This document shows positions 12,128 to 23,896 of a stretch of 64,000 bases of DNA, in pieces. The position numbers and the translations under genes are program-made. Where the stretch lies: the NCBI GenBank assembly GCA_025094145.1, contig JALLLS010000011.1:372001-436000 (forward strand). Reading direction: 5' to 3'. Origin of the DNA: Spinellus fusiger. Lineage: Eukaryota; Mucoromycota; Mucoromycetes; Mucorales; Phycomycetaceae. The notes under the pieces were generated by a model that was not told the origin of the DNA, ran no database searches, and saw only the letters and a program-made list of their open reading frames with translations. Position 1 is the stretch's first letter. Every line of letters begins with the position of its first letter.

Positions 12128-13174
12128 ATGTCTGACTCATCCAACGTTGCAAAAATACTCACCAAAACCCCCGAGATGCATGGGAAATATACCAGCCTCG
12201 AGACTCTCTCAGTTAACATCCACTAGTTGCTGAGCCTGAGATCTACTCAGGTCAAGGCATCTCATATGTTCAATGTGCCTACTTCCACTGTAGGGTACAT
12301 AGTGAAGCATCTCAAAGAGATAGGCTCAGTGGTTCCTTTACCCAAAAGTAGTAGAAAGAGAAAATTGGACGACAAGGCTCTCCTGTGGTTAAAGAGGACT
12401 GTTTTGAGTAATCTCCAACAAACCAAAGTAGCCATCAACGTCTCAGACAAGACTTTGAAGAACTACGTTGATGAATTGGGCCTTCATTCATTTATTCTGG
12501 TAGCAAAGCCTCCTTTGACAAAGAATAATATAGAATCAAAGCTCTAGTAGGCTCATGGGCACGTTAACTGGATACATGAGCAATGGCAAGAGGTCGTCTG
12601 GTCGTCTGAGTCTAGAGTCGAGCTCATGAGCTATGACAGAAAGGTAAAAATCATCAGGTAGCGTGGTACAACCTTTGAGCCTAAGAATGTCCTGAAAACA
12701 ATGATGTTTGGAGGCGGTAGAGTGATATTATGGGGCTGTTTCAGCAGGGTGGGAGTTGGGTGATGGATCATGGTAGAGGGTAGAATAAACTCCAAAAAGT
12801 ACACTAATGTCTGTAGAGAAGTCTACTGCCCTGAGCTCAAACGTCTCTCTCCCCTAAACACTGAAGTCAGTTACCACCCACAGGAGAACAATACTAGACC
12901 CAATAAGAGCAAGACAACTCGAGAATTAAAGGCAGCAAATGGTGTGGAAACCATTCCTTAATGGCCCTCACAAAGTGCCAATCTAAATTCAATTGAACAT
13001 CTGTGAACCCACCTCAAGAAGACTATTAGAAAAGACATCAATATATACTCAACTAAGAAGAATCTGGAGGATGCCCTGATGCTGGAATGGGGTAAAATAT
13101 CGAAAGAAGTAACAGACACCCTCATTGCCGGCATGGGGCGGAGATGCCAGACAGTGACAGATGCCAAAGACTAA
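12128..13174 (+). pseudogene. Tc1/IS630-type transposase (Tc1-C-like), heavily decayed
   Basis: Transposase remnant with at least five in-frame stops. Readable pieces are a helix-turn-helix segment (LRSTQVKASHMFNVPTSTVG), a linker ending ELGLHSFILVAKPPLTKNN, the first catalytic block as VVWSSESRVELM (aspartate replaced by serine), MMFGGGRVILWGCFS, a second block as HPQENNTRP (aspartate replaced by asparagine) and a third as SQSANLNSIEHL. The C-terminus GRRCQTVTDAKD matches the family ending. Related in plan to the copy at 17340-18408 but clearly diverged. Terminal repeats could not be placed. Confidence 0.85.
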
Positions 13175-15069
13175 TGATGGTTACTAAGTGTCCTACAAAT
13201 AATACTTTTATTATAAAAACTACTATCTTTATCCATTGAAAGTTTTATGTTTCCATCTAATGAATTCATGAAGTGGCAACACTTGAGAAAAATGTAAAAC
13301 TAAAAAAGAAAATCTGCATTTAAAACTGTCGATTACATTCTTTTGGTTACTTTATATTTATTAAATTGCTTCTTATTAAGTATAATATTACTAAATAGAA
13401 ATGAACAGTAATTAAAAACTGTCCTAATACTGGTGTGCCGTGAATTATTAAAATAGGTAACATAAATATTCATTTTCAATAAGTAAAAATAGCATACTAT
13501 TATTGATGTTATGATTGACCTATCAAGTACTATATTGGTAACATATTGATTGACTGTACTATGAGATGTTAACTAATGATGTTTTTATTTCAATATCCAA
13601 GGAAGACATAAAACTATGACAACAAGACAAAGAACAAAAATTAAAAAAAGAAATTATGTGTTTAAAGAGATTGGGCTACTATTTTTATATGCCTCTTTAT
13701 TCTCGTTGTTTTTATGAGCTAAATCTAATCAAGAAAATATTTGCTCAATTAATGCGTGGGTAGTTCATGAAAAATAATTAGTTTGAAAAAAAAACTTGTC
13801 TGAAATTAAATAATTCTTTTTTGGAAACTCATTAATGTTATGTAAAAGCACTATAAGACAAATTTATTCTCTTTATGTAGTTATGTTGCAATTAAAAGCG
13901 TTATAATTTAAGGCAATGTAAAATCCTAGGGGGCTTGTAAGTTCCAGAGTAAAATAACTACGGACACATATTTCTTCAAATAGAGTGTAAGTTTGGGGAT
14001 GTATGATGAGAGACGGAATTCAGAACGGACTGAACAATAGAGATACTTAGCGGAAGAGATATACGGCCGAATAAAATAGAATGCTTGTAAAAGATTTGAT
14101 CAATCAAGGAAACCGGAACGACAATAGCGGGAAACAAAAATATAGAAGAAAGTATCTAGGTAAAAAAAACAGTTATACATTATCCAAACAGCTGTTGCTT
14201 CTACAAATACTACACAGATGCTGTTTTCAAACTTTGATGATTTATTCAAGTGAAAATGTCAATGGTTATATATATATTATCAAAGATTTGTGGATAATTT
14301 GCCCGGATATTCATAGCTTTTGCTTTTCTTATACACCCTGCCTCATAGTGCTGTCAGGATGAGTAGACATTACTCACAGCGTGGCCAATATTATATTATA
14401 AAAAGAAATGAAATAAAAATGACATACTTCAGTTTATCTACACTAACAGCCTATCATAATAAGTAGTATTGGTATGACAAAGGATGTGTCATTTTAACAA
14501 GTAATCCGACCAAATAAACTTAGAATGATCCATATACAATAAAAAACAATCAGAAGACAAGAGAAAAGAATGTAATATTGTAGATCATAAACAAATAAGA
14601 ACCAACAAGTAGAAAAAAAGCACATCAACCTCAATATATAGATTATTCAATGGTTTACTAAGAGAAAAGTTTATCCAACAATCATGATATCTTAATACAG
14701 AGTGCTAGCAAAAAACTCCTAGATAACTCAAGATATTATTTTTCTTTTAAAAGGATTTCTCTCCTCAGCTTGATTTTATAACTTACCAGAAATTCTCCAT
14801 TGAAGACTCTGAAACAGATTTTGGCAGAGAGAATAAATGCGTATATGATGCGACACTTAACCAAGCTGTACATCCTCTATAATGATCATTTTCTTCTGTA
14901 GACAGCTCAATATACCTAGCAATATAAAGTTTTTAATTGATCTATACTCTAACTTTTAATAGTTTCAGTAGCAGATAAAATAGTACTTTTCATCTTTAAC
15001 TATTTCAGCACACCAACAAATGAGATCTAAATAATTTTAGACAACTAGACGTCTATTCCAACAATAGTA
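13175..15069. other. Intergenic AT-rich stretch
   Basis: No supported gene. The open frame at 14081-14362 has no recognisable family features. Locally less AT-rich DNA at about 13925-14075 has no coding or RNA signature that I can see. Confidence 0.4.
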
Positions 15070-15235
15070 TCGGTAATTTTTTTTTTGTAAAGGAGACTGA
15101 GCTCGGATTTATTGTGAAAATCTAATTAGGTAACTAAGAGAGAATCACTATCTATTTTTTTTTGTTTATATGAGTTTCAATTTTTTTTGTATGGGTTTTT
15201 GTTTTATAATGTTAGGGCTTGGAGGAGAGCGGAGC
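15070..15235 (-). mobile_element. Short LINE-A 3'-end shard
   Basis: The T-rich run followed by GGAGACTGAGCTCGGATTTATTGTGAAAATC resembles 59059-59110 (GGAGCCTCTGGCTCTGAGTTTATTTGGTGATAATC), the 3' untranslated end of the LINE that runs off the right edge. Similarity is partial and the limits are approximate. Confidence 0.4.
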
Positions 15236-15337
15236 CTTTTGTGTATCGGTAATATTAAAATATCACCATAAATGTAAATTAAAATATTCATTCGGAGATG
15301 CCTTAAGCTATCATAGCGGTATATGATTTATCTTTAG

Positions 15338-15345
15338 TATAAAAG
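15338..15345 (+). promoter_or_regulatory. TATA box of the secreted-protein gene
   Basis: TATAAAAG lies 59 bases upstream of the ATG at 15397, a normal distance for a fungal TATA box with a short leader. Confidence 0.6.
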
Positions 15346-15396
15346 ACCACTGAATAGTTGGTGTTTTATTGCCTTACTTCCATCTTATTCATTACT

Positions 15397-15810
15397 ATGC
15401 TTACCAAAATTCTTGCTCCTGCTTTCTTGCTTATTGCTAGCACATATGCAGTCTCCTGCGGAAAAAACCACAAGGCTTCGGTATCAGACTGTCAGGCTAT
15501 CTTGGACCACTGGACACTGATCGACAACATTTCATACTCAGCTGACGGTGATACTTGTGTCGAAAAATACAACAAGTATATTGGTGTTGTGTGTGTTTTG
15601 TCCAAGAGCAACTCGTGTGCTTTGTCAGTTTCCATTAGTCACATTACCAAGGGTGATGCCAGATTTGGAAGTGATCTGAAGCAGTTTGTACAAGACTCCA
15701 TTAAGCAATGCAGTTCAGGCAACCAAGTTAGCGCATCCGAAGGAAACTCTATCGATTTCTATTCACAGAAGGCTTGCCTATCAAACTCTAACAGCGTCCT
15801 AAGCTGTTAA
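15397..15810 (+). CDS. Small secreted cysteine-rich protein
   Basis: Intronless frame of 137 residues. The N-terminus MLTKILAPAFLLIASTYAVS is a classical signal peptide with likely cleavage after the AVS-type site. The mature chain of about 118 residues has eight cysteines, an even number that suits four disulphides, and no transmembrane helix. I do not recognise the family. Pattern elements such as SVSDCQAILDHW and VVCVLSKSNSCALSVS recur in degraded form in the pseudogene at 40567-41290, so this is a small gene family in this genome. The ATG at 15397 is preferred over the upstream 15358 codon because it begins the signal peptide and follows a TATA box at 15338. Possible roles (extracellular, effector-like or structural) are speculative. 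Confidence 0.75.
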   Translation: MLTKILAPAFLLIASTYAVSCGKNHKASVSDCQAILDHWTLIDNISYSADGDTCVEKYNKYIGVVCVLSKSNSCALSVSISHITKGDARFGSDLKQFVQDSIKQCSSGNQVSASEGNSIDFYSQKACLSNSNSVLSC

Positions 15811-17054
15811 ATATATGTATAATAAAGACGTGTTAATTTATATTTAATAAAAGTTATTTAAACATTAGTCTCTGTCAATTTAACAATTAATGATTGCTGA
15901 AGACTTGCAGACCTATAAAAAATAGCATATAAGTCTTAAGTAGAGATAAATTTGACGGGTGTACTTGAGAATAACAGTGATATAGTTTTTCCGGTCAATT
16001 GATATCCTGAATAAGAAAATGAAACTAAGAGGTAGAGTGTATGTAGTGGACAAAATAGGATAGTGGATCAGAATAACACAACCAACAATCAAAAAGACAA
16101 AAATGTAGTTTGAAAGCTTCTTGAACAAATATGTAACTTATCTAGAGAGCCATTGCTTGTGTAGACAATACAAATATTCATGTATATAAAGATTTAATGT
16201 TTTATTAATAGAAAAGTAATATAGTAGATATAGGTATTGTTCCTAGGAGCAGTGGGGCTCTGTGCTGATTCAGATGTTTCTTTTCTTTTCTTTTTGCATA
16301 GGGCATCTCTATTCTTTCTTTGGATCCTGTCTCAGAAATGCCAAAAAAGAAATTAACCATTACAGGGGATTTTAAACTTAATGCATGAATACAAAAAAAA
16401 TATGCAGGGTCACAGGCCTCAATTTACACTCATAGTTGGTAACAATGAGGGAATAAAAAAAATCTAACCATACGTAAAAGATTATATTTTTCAAATTCCG
16501 GGTTGTCTTTCACTAAAAAATATATATCGCTTATACTAATCCGAGGATTTCTCTGGCCTTTAAATATCACATCTTGTTACCTTTAAAATTAAGAAGTTTT
16601 ATGCAACATTTTAATTTTTACACACACACAAAGACTGTTTTATAGCCTCGGCACTCTAAGTAAACAGTCTCCTTAAATATTAAAATTTTCTGGGGTACGA
16701 ACAGGGCATTATAAAATAGGTTATTTCTCTTTTCTTAGAATCCAAAAGCAAATACTTGCTATATTCGAAAACCACAGAAACATAAATACATAGAAAACTT
16801 TCTTGTATATTCGGTTTATATTTTTCAACATTTTATGTTTAATTTTACAAGACATAAAAGTATATTAGAAGAATACATGCACTCTCTCAGCATTTTGATA
16901 GGGTTTTCCAAGTTAGGTTATAATACCCGATGACATGTCTAGTATTGCCTTATTCATTGGTTGAACCAAGGAAGCTATAATATGATCACCAAAACAGGAA
17001 TACTTAAAAAGCAGATAATGCATAAGTTATATCAATAAGTGGTAGAGACATATA
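15811..17054. other. Intergenic AT-rich stretch
   Basis: Nothing recognised beyond a short (CA)n run near 16621. The minus-strand frame at 15913-16128 lacks support. Confidence 0.4.
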
Positions 17055-18580
17055 CACTCTTTCCAGAAATTATTGGTGCAAAAATAAAAATAAATTTGTT
17101 GCACAGCGTAAAATGAATTTGATGCAAAAAAAACAGTATAGAACTGCACCAATTTTTACAACTAGTGTTCGGCAAAATGGATATAATCCTTTTTATTATC
17201 CTATAAGATTCTTGTTTAGGGAAATACTTATTCTTTGTAATAAAAACACACAATAAACACACAATAAAGACTTGAAAATTGGATGGAGTATAAAGAGGGT
17301 CAACAGGATATTATATACAGATTTATTGGGTGAAAATCTTTAATATTTGGTGTTTCCACTCTTGGCCTTTATCACAGCTCTACATCTCCGATGCATGCTG
17401 GCAATGAGGTTGTTGGTAACCTCTTTGGGTATCTTGTCCTATTCTTGGACCAGGAGAACCTTAAGATCCTGGAGAGTGCTTCTTGGAGTCATCTTTTTCC
17501 GAACTGCTCTGTCCAGCTACTCACAAAGGTGCTCAATTGGGTTCAGGTCAAGGCTCTGAGAGAGCTACCTCTCTATCATGACTATGCCTCTCTCATCCCT
17601 CCATTTCCTAGTCTCCTTACTATTATGGCAACTGGCATTGTTCTCTTGAAGAACATAGCCTACCACTAGATTCAGTGCCGAAAGACAAGCCAGCTCGGGA
17701 CAATAGGTCTTCTTTAAAATACTGGTGTAATTGGCACTATTGATGGATCCCTCCACCATAGCAAGTCTACCAACACCTTCACCAGAAAAGAGAACCCCAC
17801 ACCATCACCCCAACACCACCAAATTTCATCGTTGGTTTCACATTCTTTGAGAGAAGATCCTCCTTCTTTCTGAACACTACTCTGGTACGGCTCTTGTTGC
17901 TCATTAGCTGGAACTTGGACTCATCGGACCAGATGACTGTCTTCCAGTCTTCATCTGTCCAATGAAGGTAGGTCCTAGTACAAATAAGCCTTAACTTCTT
18001 GTGTTTAATGCTGAGAGAAGGTTTCTTAACAACCCCGAAAGAAAAAGGGCCAGGCTTCACCATTTTCTGAAATGTCATCATGGACACCTACGTGGCTATT
18101 CATTGATGAAGCTCCTTCATACTCTGGAAGGAGTCCCTTGCCAACTCGTGAGAAACTTCTCTTTCGCTCTCTCCGTCAAGATAAGTTTGGGCCCAGAGCT
18201 CTTCCCTGGTTTGAAACAACCAGTTTTTCTGTACTTCTTCATGATAGGGCTGACAGCGGGCCGACTGATGCCAAACATGGCTGCATTATTCACTTGGCTG
18301 GTGCCATGTTGGGTGGCCTCGTGGACAATGAGTTGACAAGTAGAGTCATAAATATTCTTCTTTTTTATTTTCAATAGGCTTGGTAGCTTATTTGGTGGTG
18401 TTAGACATAATAGATGTTATAGTGAAAATAGAAGAAATAAGAAATAAGTAAAAAAAATGAAACTTTTTTTGAGCAAGAAAAAGGTCGGAAAATGAAAAAA
18501 GTTATATATATTTTGCTGGACACTGTATTTGTATACCAAATTTATTTAAATTCCTGCACCAATACTTTCCGGAAAGAGTG
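17055..18580. mobile_element. MITE with about 40-bp terminal repeats, carrying a nested Tc1-C element
   Basis: Outer termini are CACTCTTTCCAGAAATTATT at 17055 and the complement of AATACTTTCCGGAAAGAGTG ending at 18580, alignable for about 40 bp and flanked by TA (17053-17054, 18581-18582). Inside, a second terminus CACTG/TA occurs at 18521-18527, with a weak partner at about 17318. Removing 17318-18525 leaves a MITE of about 320 bp. The inner unit carries the Tc1-C transposase remnant on the minus strand. The left limit of the inner unit is uncertain. Confidence 0.7.
17340..18408 (-). pseudogene. Tc1-C transposase, broken
   Basis: Transposase remnant of the Tc1/IS630 superfamily. N to C: a paired-type helix-turn-helix (AAMFGISRPAVSPIMKKYRK), a stop after the segment ending WQGTPSRV, a frame change, then WTDEDWKTVIWSDESKFQLM with the first catalytic aspartate present, MKFGGVGVMVWGSLF, LQENNASCHNSK with the second aspartate replaced by asparagine, and SLDLNPIEHL containing the final glutamate. 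The C-terminus is MHRRCRAVIKAKSGNTKY. Several stops and shifts mean it is inactive. Confidence 0.85.
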
Positions 18581-18689
18581 TACGATGAGATGTAAAATAA
18601 ATATGATTCCTTTTATTTTCTGGTAATGAGGGACTTTCACCAACAATCTGTAGCTTCTTTGTTTGTGATAAAATTTAAGTATTTTTTAG

Positions 18690-18815
18690 TATTTTTATAT
18701 GCTATCCGCATATGGGGCTTAATAATCACCCTATGAATGCTTTTGAAAATTCAAAGAAAAACACATAAACCCTTGAATGAGGGTGGAAATAAGGGAAAAG
18801 AAGGTGAATTATAAC
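18690..18815 (-). mobile_element. LINE-B 3'-end shard
   Basis: CCGCATATGGGGCTTAATAATCACCCTATGA and the following A-rich stretch resemble the LINE-B 3' end at 51390-51540 (GCGCATTGGGCATATCAGCCACCCTATGA). Limits are approximate. Confidence 0.55.
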
Positions 18816-19230
18816 ACAGAATATGCGTGTGGTGCAGTATGAGCAAAGATACAAAGAGTTCATGTTTAAATTCTAATATACACTATTTTCGGAAATTATT
18901 CGCACAACCTCAGAAAAAATTGTACACTTTTTTTTTCACTTTTTGTATAATTCTCGAAATATTATTGCCTCAATAATGAGCTTAAGGATCTACTGTGAAG
19001 ATAGATAAGAAAATGATATCGAAGAATTGGGTAATGAGCCCATCTTGATAGATATAGATAAAGAATATTTTCCTCTTCAAAATATCATAGACTACAGTAC
19101 CTAATTGAACTTAAAATCACTTTAGAAGCCTCAGTCAAATCCCAAGGCCACTAAAAAGAATACGAATTTATGACAGAAAAGTGTGCCTTATCATTTAAGA
19201 AAGCATACATTCATGAAAATAATCAGTATA

Positions 19231-19983
19231 CAGTCCCAAGTAATAAGTGACTAGAGGGCAAATCATTTTATTTTTATTTTTTATTTTGAAAAATAAAGGT
19301 ATATTTATCAGTCTAAGATGTTGGTAATAAAAGGCTCGTGGAACAACACAAGATTTGGAATAGTTGTTCTTTAGATGATTGACTACATTCTTATTATAAA
19401 AATATTGCTCAGTACTTTGTAACAGAGTCTTTATTCTTCATCACACAAGCATCGTTCAAGCTGTTTTGCATTGGTTATGCTTGTGAGTAAGTGTCATACC
19501 ATGTTTTCTTGATACTGAGCATGAAAAAGCCCGAGTTCATTCATGTATTTTAGAAATGTACTACGGCAAATATCCACGCCTGCATTATTAATATTTTTCA
19601 AATGATATACAATTGTTTGCATGGGGTTTCTGCAAATAGACAAAACGACAGCCAGTTTTGATGTAGATAAAACCTTTTCAGGTCTTCCTGTATGCATTTT
19701 GAGTTAAATTGTGCCTTTGTTTTTATACAATAAGAAAATCTTGCCCACTGTACTATTTGGGATGTCAAGATCGTCAGAAATCTCTTGATAAGTAGCATGT
19801 CTTTCCCATTGTCCTATGATTTGATCTCTAATAAACATATCATTCTCTCTTCTTTTGATGAGACCATCTTCATGTGCTTGGCTAATATTTGGTTGATTTT
19901 CATTGCTCGAGGTTATTTGTTGAATAAGTTATAAAAGAAAATAAAGGTTGATTTGTCGTCCACTCGTTTATTGCATGGGACTG
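19231..19983 (-). mobile_element. Internally deleted Tc1-B transposon
   Basis: Termini CAGTCCCAAGTAATAAGTGA and the complement of TTGCATGGGACTG are flanked by TA on both sides (19229-19230, 19984-19985). The element is only 753 bp. It keeps the N-terminal DNA-binding part of the transposase (minus strand: ATYQEISDDLDIPNSTVGK-like, then THTGRPEKVLSTSKLAVVLSICRNP and STFLKYMNELGLFHAQY). It also keeps a short C-terminal scrap around 19390-19490 (the NAKQLERC region) but lacks the catalytic DDE core. It is a deletion derivative of the family represented by the outer unit at 50532-55866. Confidence 0.85.
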
Positions 19984-20194
19984 TATATTGATAACTTTAA
20001 TTGTTTTTTATTGTACAAAGTAATGGTAAATGGCACCAATCAATTTAGTGCTCCTACTTGTTTCAATGTATATTTTATAAAAAGTTTTTGTATACTGAAG
20101 ATATATAGATATCAGTATAAATCCGGCTGATTCAAGACTAAAATAGTGATAATAATAATAATAAAAACCTCTTTTCATGCTGTTGTATATAAGG

Positions 20195-20405
20195 TTAATA
20201 CAAAGGCATATCTAATAGAAAGAGCACTGATATATTGCTATTACTGATAAGTAAGATGAGGCTTGTGCATAGATTCAAATATAGGAAGTACAGATAAGTG
20301 TTTGTGCTCTTACTACTACTAGACAGGAAGTCAACAGTGTAACAATGGTAATTGAGAAGTATATTAAGAACTGTATTGTTCACTAAATAAAAGTAACTGT
20401 AAGGA
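20195..20405 (+). repeat. TATA/poly-A-signal-bearing repeat, copy 1
   Basis: Aligns with 20690-20850: both run from G(T/C)TAATACA(A/G)AG through CTGATAAGTAA, ATAAGTG and GTAT(A)TTAA/AGA.(C/T)TGTAT to CACTAAATAAAAG. This copy has an extra segment of about 38 bases. The TATA-like then AATAAA-like order resembles a promoter-to-polyA unit such as a short LTR, but no LTR-element genes are nearby. Confidence 0.55.
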
Positions 20406-20689
20406 ACCAATGATAACAGGTAGGCAAATAGTACTGTGTTATGGTTAGAAGACAGAAGATGATTTATAGTATAGTCTGATAGCAGATAGCAGAATAAGGA
20501 TTTTATTGAGACAATTGTATGAGTATCTATATGATTGTTTGTATGGTACTACCCAATCTCTAGATAATAAATGATAAATGATAAATAAAAGAGTGTATAA
20601 GTCATGGCATGGAGAAGGAGTGATTAGATGTGACAGGAAGGACCAAGAATTAATGTGATAGAGAAGTGGGTGTTGTATTCAGAGTCAAT

Positions 20690-20850
20690 ACAGAGACATG
20701 TCTAACATAAGTAGCACCAGTCAATTGCATTAACACTGATAAGTAACTAGGGTCATGTGTGTAGACCCAACTCTAGGAGACACATAAGTGTAACTATGGC
20801 AATTGATTAGTATATAAAGAGTTGTATATTCCACTAAATAAAAGCATCTA
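20690..20850 (+). repeat. TATA/poly-A-signal-bearing repeat, copy 2
   Basis: Direct, diverged copy of 20195-20405. It contains GTATATAAAGAGTTGTAT and CACTAAATAAAAG. A further pair of short repeats, TTCTTGGATAAAGTCCTGTCATC at about 20853 and ATCTTGGATAAAATCCTGTCATC at about 20962, follows. Confidence 0.55.
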
Positions 20851-21341
20851 TTCTTGGATAAAGTCCTGTCATCTACCAGTCTCTTTATTCTTTAGTTTAG
20901 ATAAAACAGTGGAGAGTGATAAATGTGAGAGCTGATGGACATATTCATCATAGTAGCTTAATCTTGGATAAAATCCTGTCATCATCATTCCCTTAAGTTA
21001 ATATTTGGATAAAACACATGCATTTCTTTAATAAGCACTAGTTCATAACTATGCTTTCAGAAAAGGTATTACAGAATTATAGTAGCCTTGAACCAATAAT
21101 TAGGTTTGTATAAGTTATGTTCACTCAATTACTGTTTATTGCGTTGTTACCTTTTATATCCCTGTTATTTTCAGTGAAAAACAAACCTCCTGCTAAAAGA
21201 AGTTATCATGACTCATTGTCAAGACTAATAAGAAGTTAGGAAGTTAACCACTTTTCAGTTTTCAAATTTTCCAACAGCCCCTTCTATAGAGACTTTTGGA
21301 TCTTCTAAGATCTATCTTTTCCCAATATTACAGAAGCAGAA

Positions 21342-21514
21342 ACCATTGCATTAAATAAGAAAATCCCTGTAATGACCAAGTATTTCATAGTCATTTAAGG
21401 ATGCAGAAAGTCAATCTAAAAGCAAAAGTCACTTTCATAGGCAAATCACACATTTGTTCATTAGCAAATTTAACTATAAAAAGGCAATCAAAACCGCAAA
21501 ATTCTTTTTCTTTC
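21342..21514 (-). repeat. Dispersed repeat, copy 2 (inverted relative to 8318-8500)
   Basis: Reverse-complement match to 8318-8500. Both copies end in an A/G-rich (GAAA)n-like run on one side and at CAGAAGCAGAAACCAT(T/C)GCAT on the other. Confidence 0.7.
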
Positions 21515-23264
21515 TTCACCTACTTGCCTTTTTTCTCTGGGAGTTTATAGAATTTTAATATTTATGCTGTCTATAGTCAATAAAGCTATCTGATTGGGTA
21601 GAGTTAACATTTACTTTTTTCTTTATATATCCTCTACTCTGAGTAGAGTGCACATTGAGAAACGTATTCTATTTACAGGCTATTTGTTATATAATTGTAT
21701 TTATTCTATTTTAAAACACACGAACTCTACTAATAGTTCAAGGTTCATTAAAGCCATACAACATATATAAAAATTCATCATTATTATTTAATAATACTAA
21801 TAAAATCAACACCATACTTTAGAACAACAATATATACCTAGAACGTTAATCAGATTTAAAGTGTCATTAATATGATGATACATGATGATTGACTTGAACA
21901 CCTGTAATGTTATGCATATATCAATGTCTCTCATTACAGTTAACTGTTTATGTATGAGCTCGGTATGCATCATTTGCTGTGACTTACCTGCAAACGTAGA
22001 ATAGAAAAGTGAGAGAGAGTAAATGTGTTAGGAGCACTTGCCTTTGTATTGTTTGGCTGTGGTATTGTTCATCAAGCATATAATATGTATGTTTAAATTT
22101 ACTTACAATGTTGTTGAAGTCCAATGACAATGCTTGACATCATAAAAACTTTCTGCCATTTCAAGAAGCTAGGCTATAGCTAAGTCGATTACAATACTAA
22201 CTATTCTTGCACTTTTCTTATGATTCTAGATAAAAAAAAAGTATATTCCCATCTGCCATTAAAAAATATTCACCAGCAATAAAGGTTCATCATATTAAGT
22301 TTATATCAAAAGACATACATATAACGAGTGAAGTGAAGTTAAACACCAATGTGTAGATGAGTCACTGTAATTTACTTTACATCCTTTAACTTGAACTATT
22401 GATTAGGGTTAGCGCTAAAGCACTCAGTATAGCTCTATTTAATATTCACACTGTTTACTGTACATTATTCTGAATAGACATTGTACGATTAAACAAGGTT
22501 GATATATGTGCTCTTGTGAAAGACCAGTATTTACAAAGCTAGTGGTCTCTGTACTTTAGTGGGCTAATATTAGTTTATACTAACTGTAGTATCGTTTATA
22601 GTCAGTCACTTTATACCTTTAAATTAATCAATGAATATGTTGATTCGTAGTTATGTGGCTCAAGAACTAACAACAATAACAACAACAAAAAGACTTGAAG
22701 AGAATCATCTCTAGATCCAACACGAAATACAGAAATAATATGGTAGTAAAAGGTGAGATTTAATTCAAATTTACTAGAGAATGGTATTAAATACATAGGC
22801 TATAAGTTGTCCAAAGGCCAATCTAACGTTTAGACAAAGAAAGAATGTTTTTCACTTTATTCAATTTCTTTGGCTCATATTTTTCTTGATGGAAAATTGG
22901 TAATAAACATGACTACTTAGAAAACTCTCACAACTATTAATGGAATAGATAGGCTAACAGGAGATCAATTGATATTCTTAGGTCAAATATTTTACGTGTG
23001 TCAGTGTGAATCTTGTTTATAAATAAAATATAAAGAGAAGCTTGGCAAGATCCACACGATAGTATGATATGTTTATATAAATATAAGACATTCTCTAAAA
23101 TGGTTACATAAATGTATATACAATGAATCCCTAGTTTAAGCTATGTCCACATATACTATAGAGATATTTTATTCCAGTATAGGTACAGATTGCTCTATTA
23201 TACTATAAATGTAGACTAATTTATCCAAAATATACTAGCTTCAACTATTCACTCTTTAATATAA
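21515..23264. other. Intergenic AT-rich stretch
   Basis: No gene recognised. The minus-strand frame at 22611-22796 is low complexity and unsupported. Confidence 0.4.
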
Positions 23265-23649
23265 CTAGTATAGAGACCAATTTCCTATATATAAGGCAGT
23301 GAAAGTATATCCAATAGAGGTAGTAAAGAGCAAGACCGTCATTATGAGATTCACTTTACCCCACCATGCTTCGTAGGGATTGCGACTGTACATACAACAG
23401 CATGCACCAATAATCCATAAGAGAGGAAATATCCTAAGACATTATAAAGTAGTGAACATGAGAGAGTCTGTTTTCTTATTTAGTATTAGTATTACCACCC
23501 AAATAGAAACAGCATAGCACCTAGTGGAAATGGATGTTCAGGATGGTAGCCTCGAGTAGCTATGGGTCCTGTTTCCACATGGATTGTATGGTAGTCAGGA
23601 TAATAGCGAGGTGATCGAGCAGAAGGAAGCTGATGGTATTGGTATTGGT

Positions 23650-23684
<35 letters not shown>

Positions 23685-23896
23685 GGTGGTGGTGGTGGTG
23701 GTGGTGTTGCAACCACTAAAGTAGGTGTCGTTGGTGCACTTATAGCACGATTTTGTACGTTGGGAGCCAGTTTTGCTGGATTGTAAGGAGAATCCTCACT
23801 CAAAGACAGAGACCGACTGGCACTTGCCTCTGATTCATCATAAGAAGGAGGAGGAAGTTCAGAATCATGAACAAGAGGGCGTGTCTTACTACTCAT
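23265..23896 (-). CDS. Small two-TM membrane protein with N-terminal PPxY, polyP and polyQ
   Basis: Two exons, 23496-23896 and 23265-23433 (reading right to left), give 189 residues with one open frame. The cytosolic N-terminal half is rich in Ser and Pro and contains LPPPSYDES, a PPxY motif that binds WW domains of Nedd4/Rsp5-type ubiquitin ligases. A proline run followed by about 11 glutamines then gives way to a YQYQYH patch. The C-terminal half has two hydrophobic helices (LGAMLFLFGWIFPLLWIIGA, followed by CCCMYSR, and VNLIMTVLLFTTSIGYTFTA) around RNPYEAWWGK. The exon junction falls inside helix 1 and completes the W codon of FGW. I do not recognise a named family; a Rsp5-recruiting or cargo membrane protein is an inference from the PY motif. 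Confidence 0.75.

Noticed and set aside
14081..14362. 93-codon open frame
   Set aside because: No recognisable domain, signal peptide or neighbour support; AT-rich chance frame.
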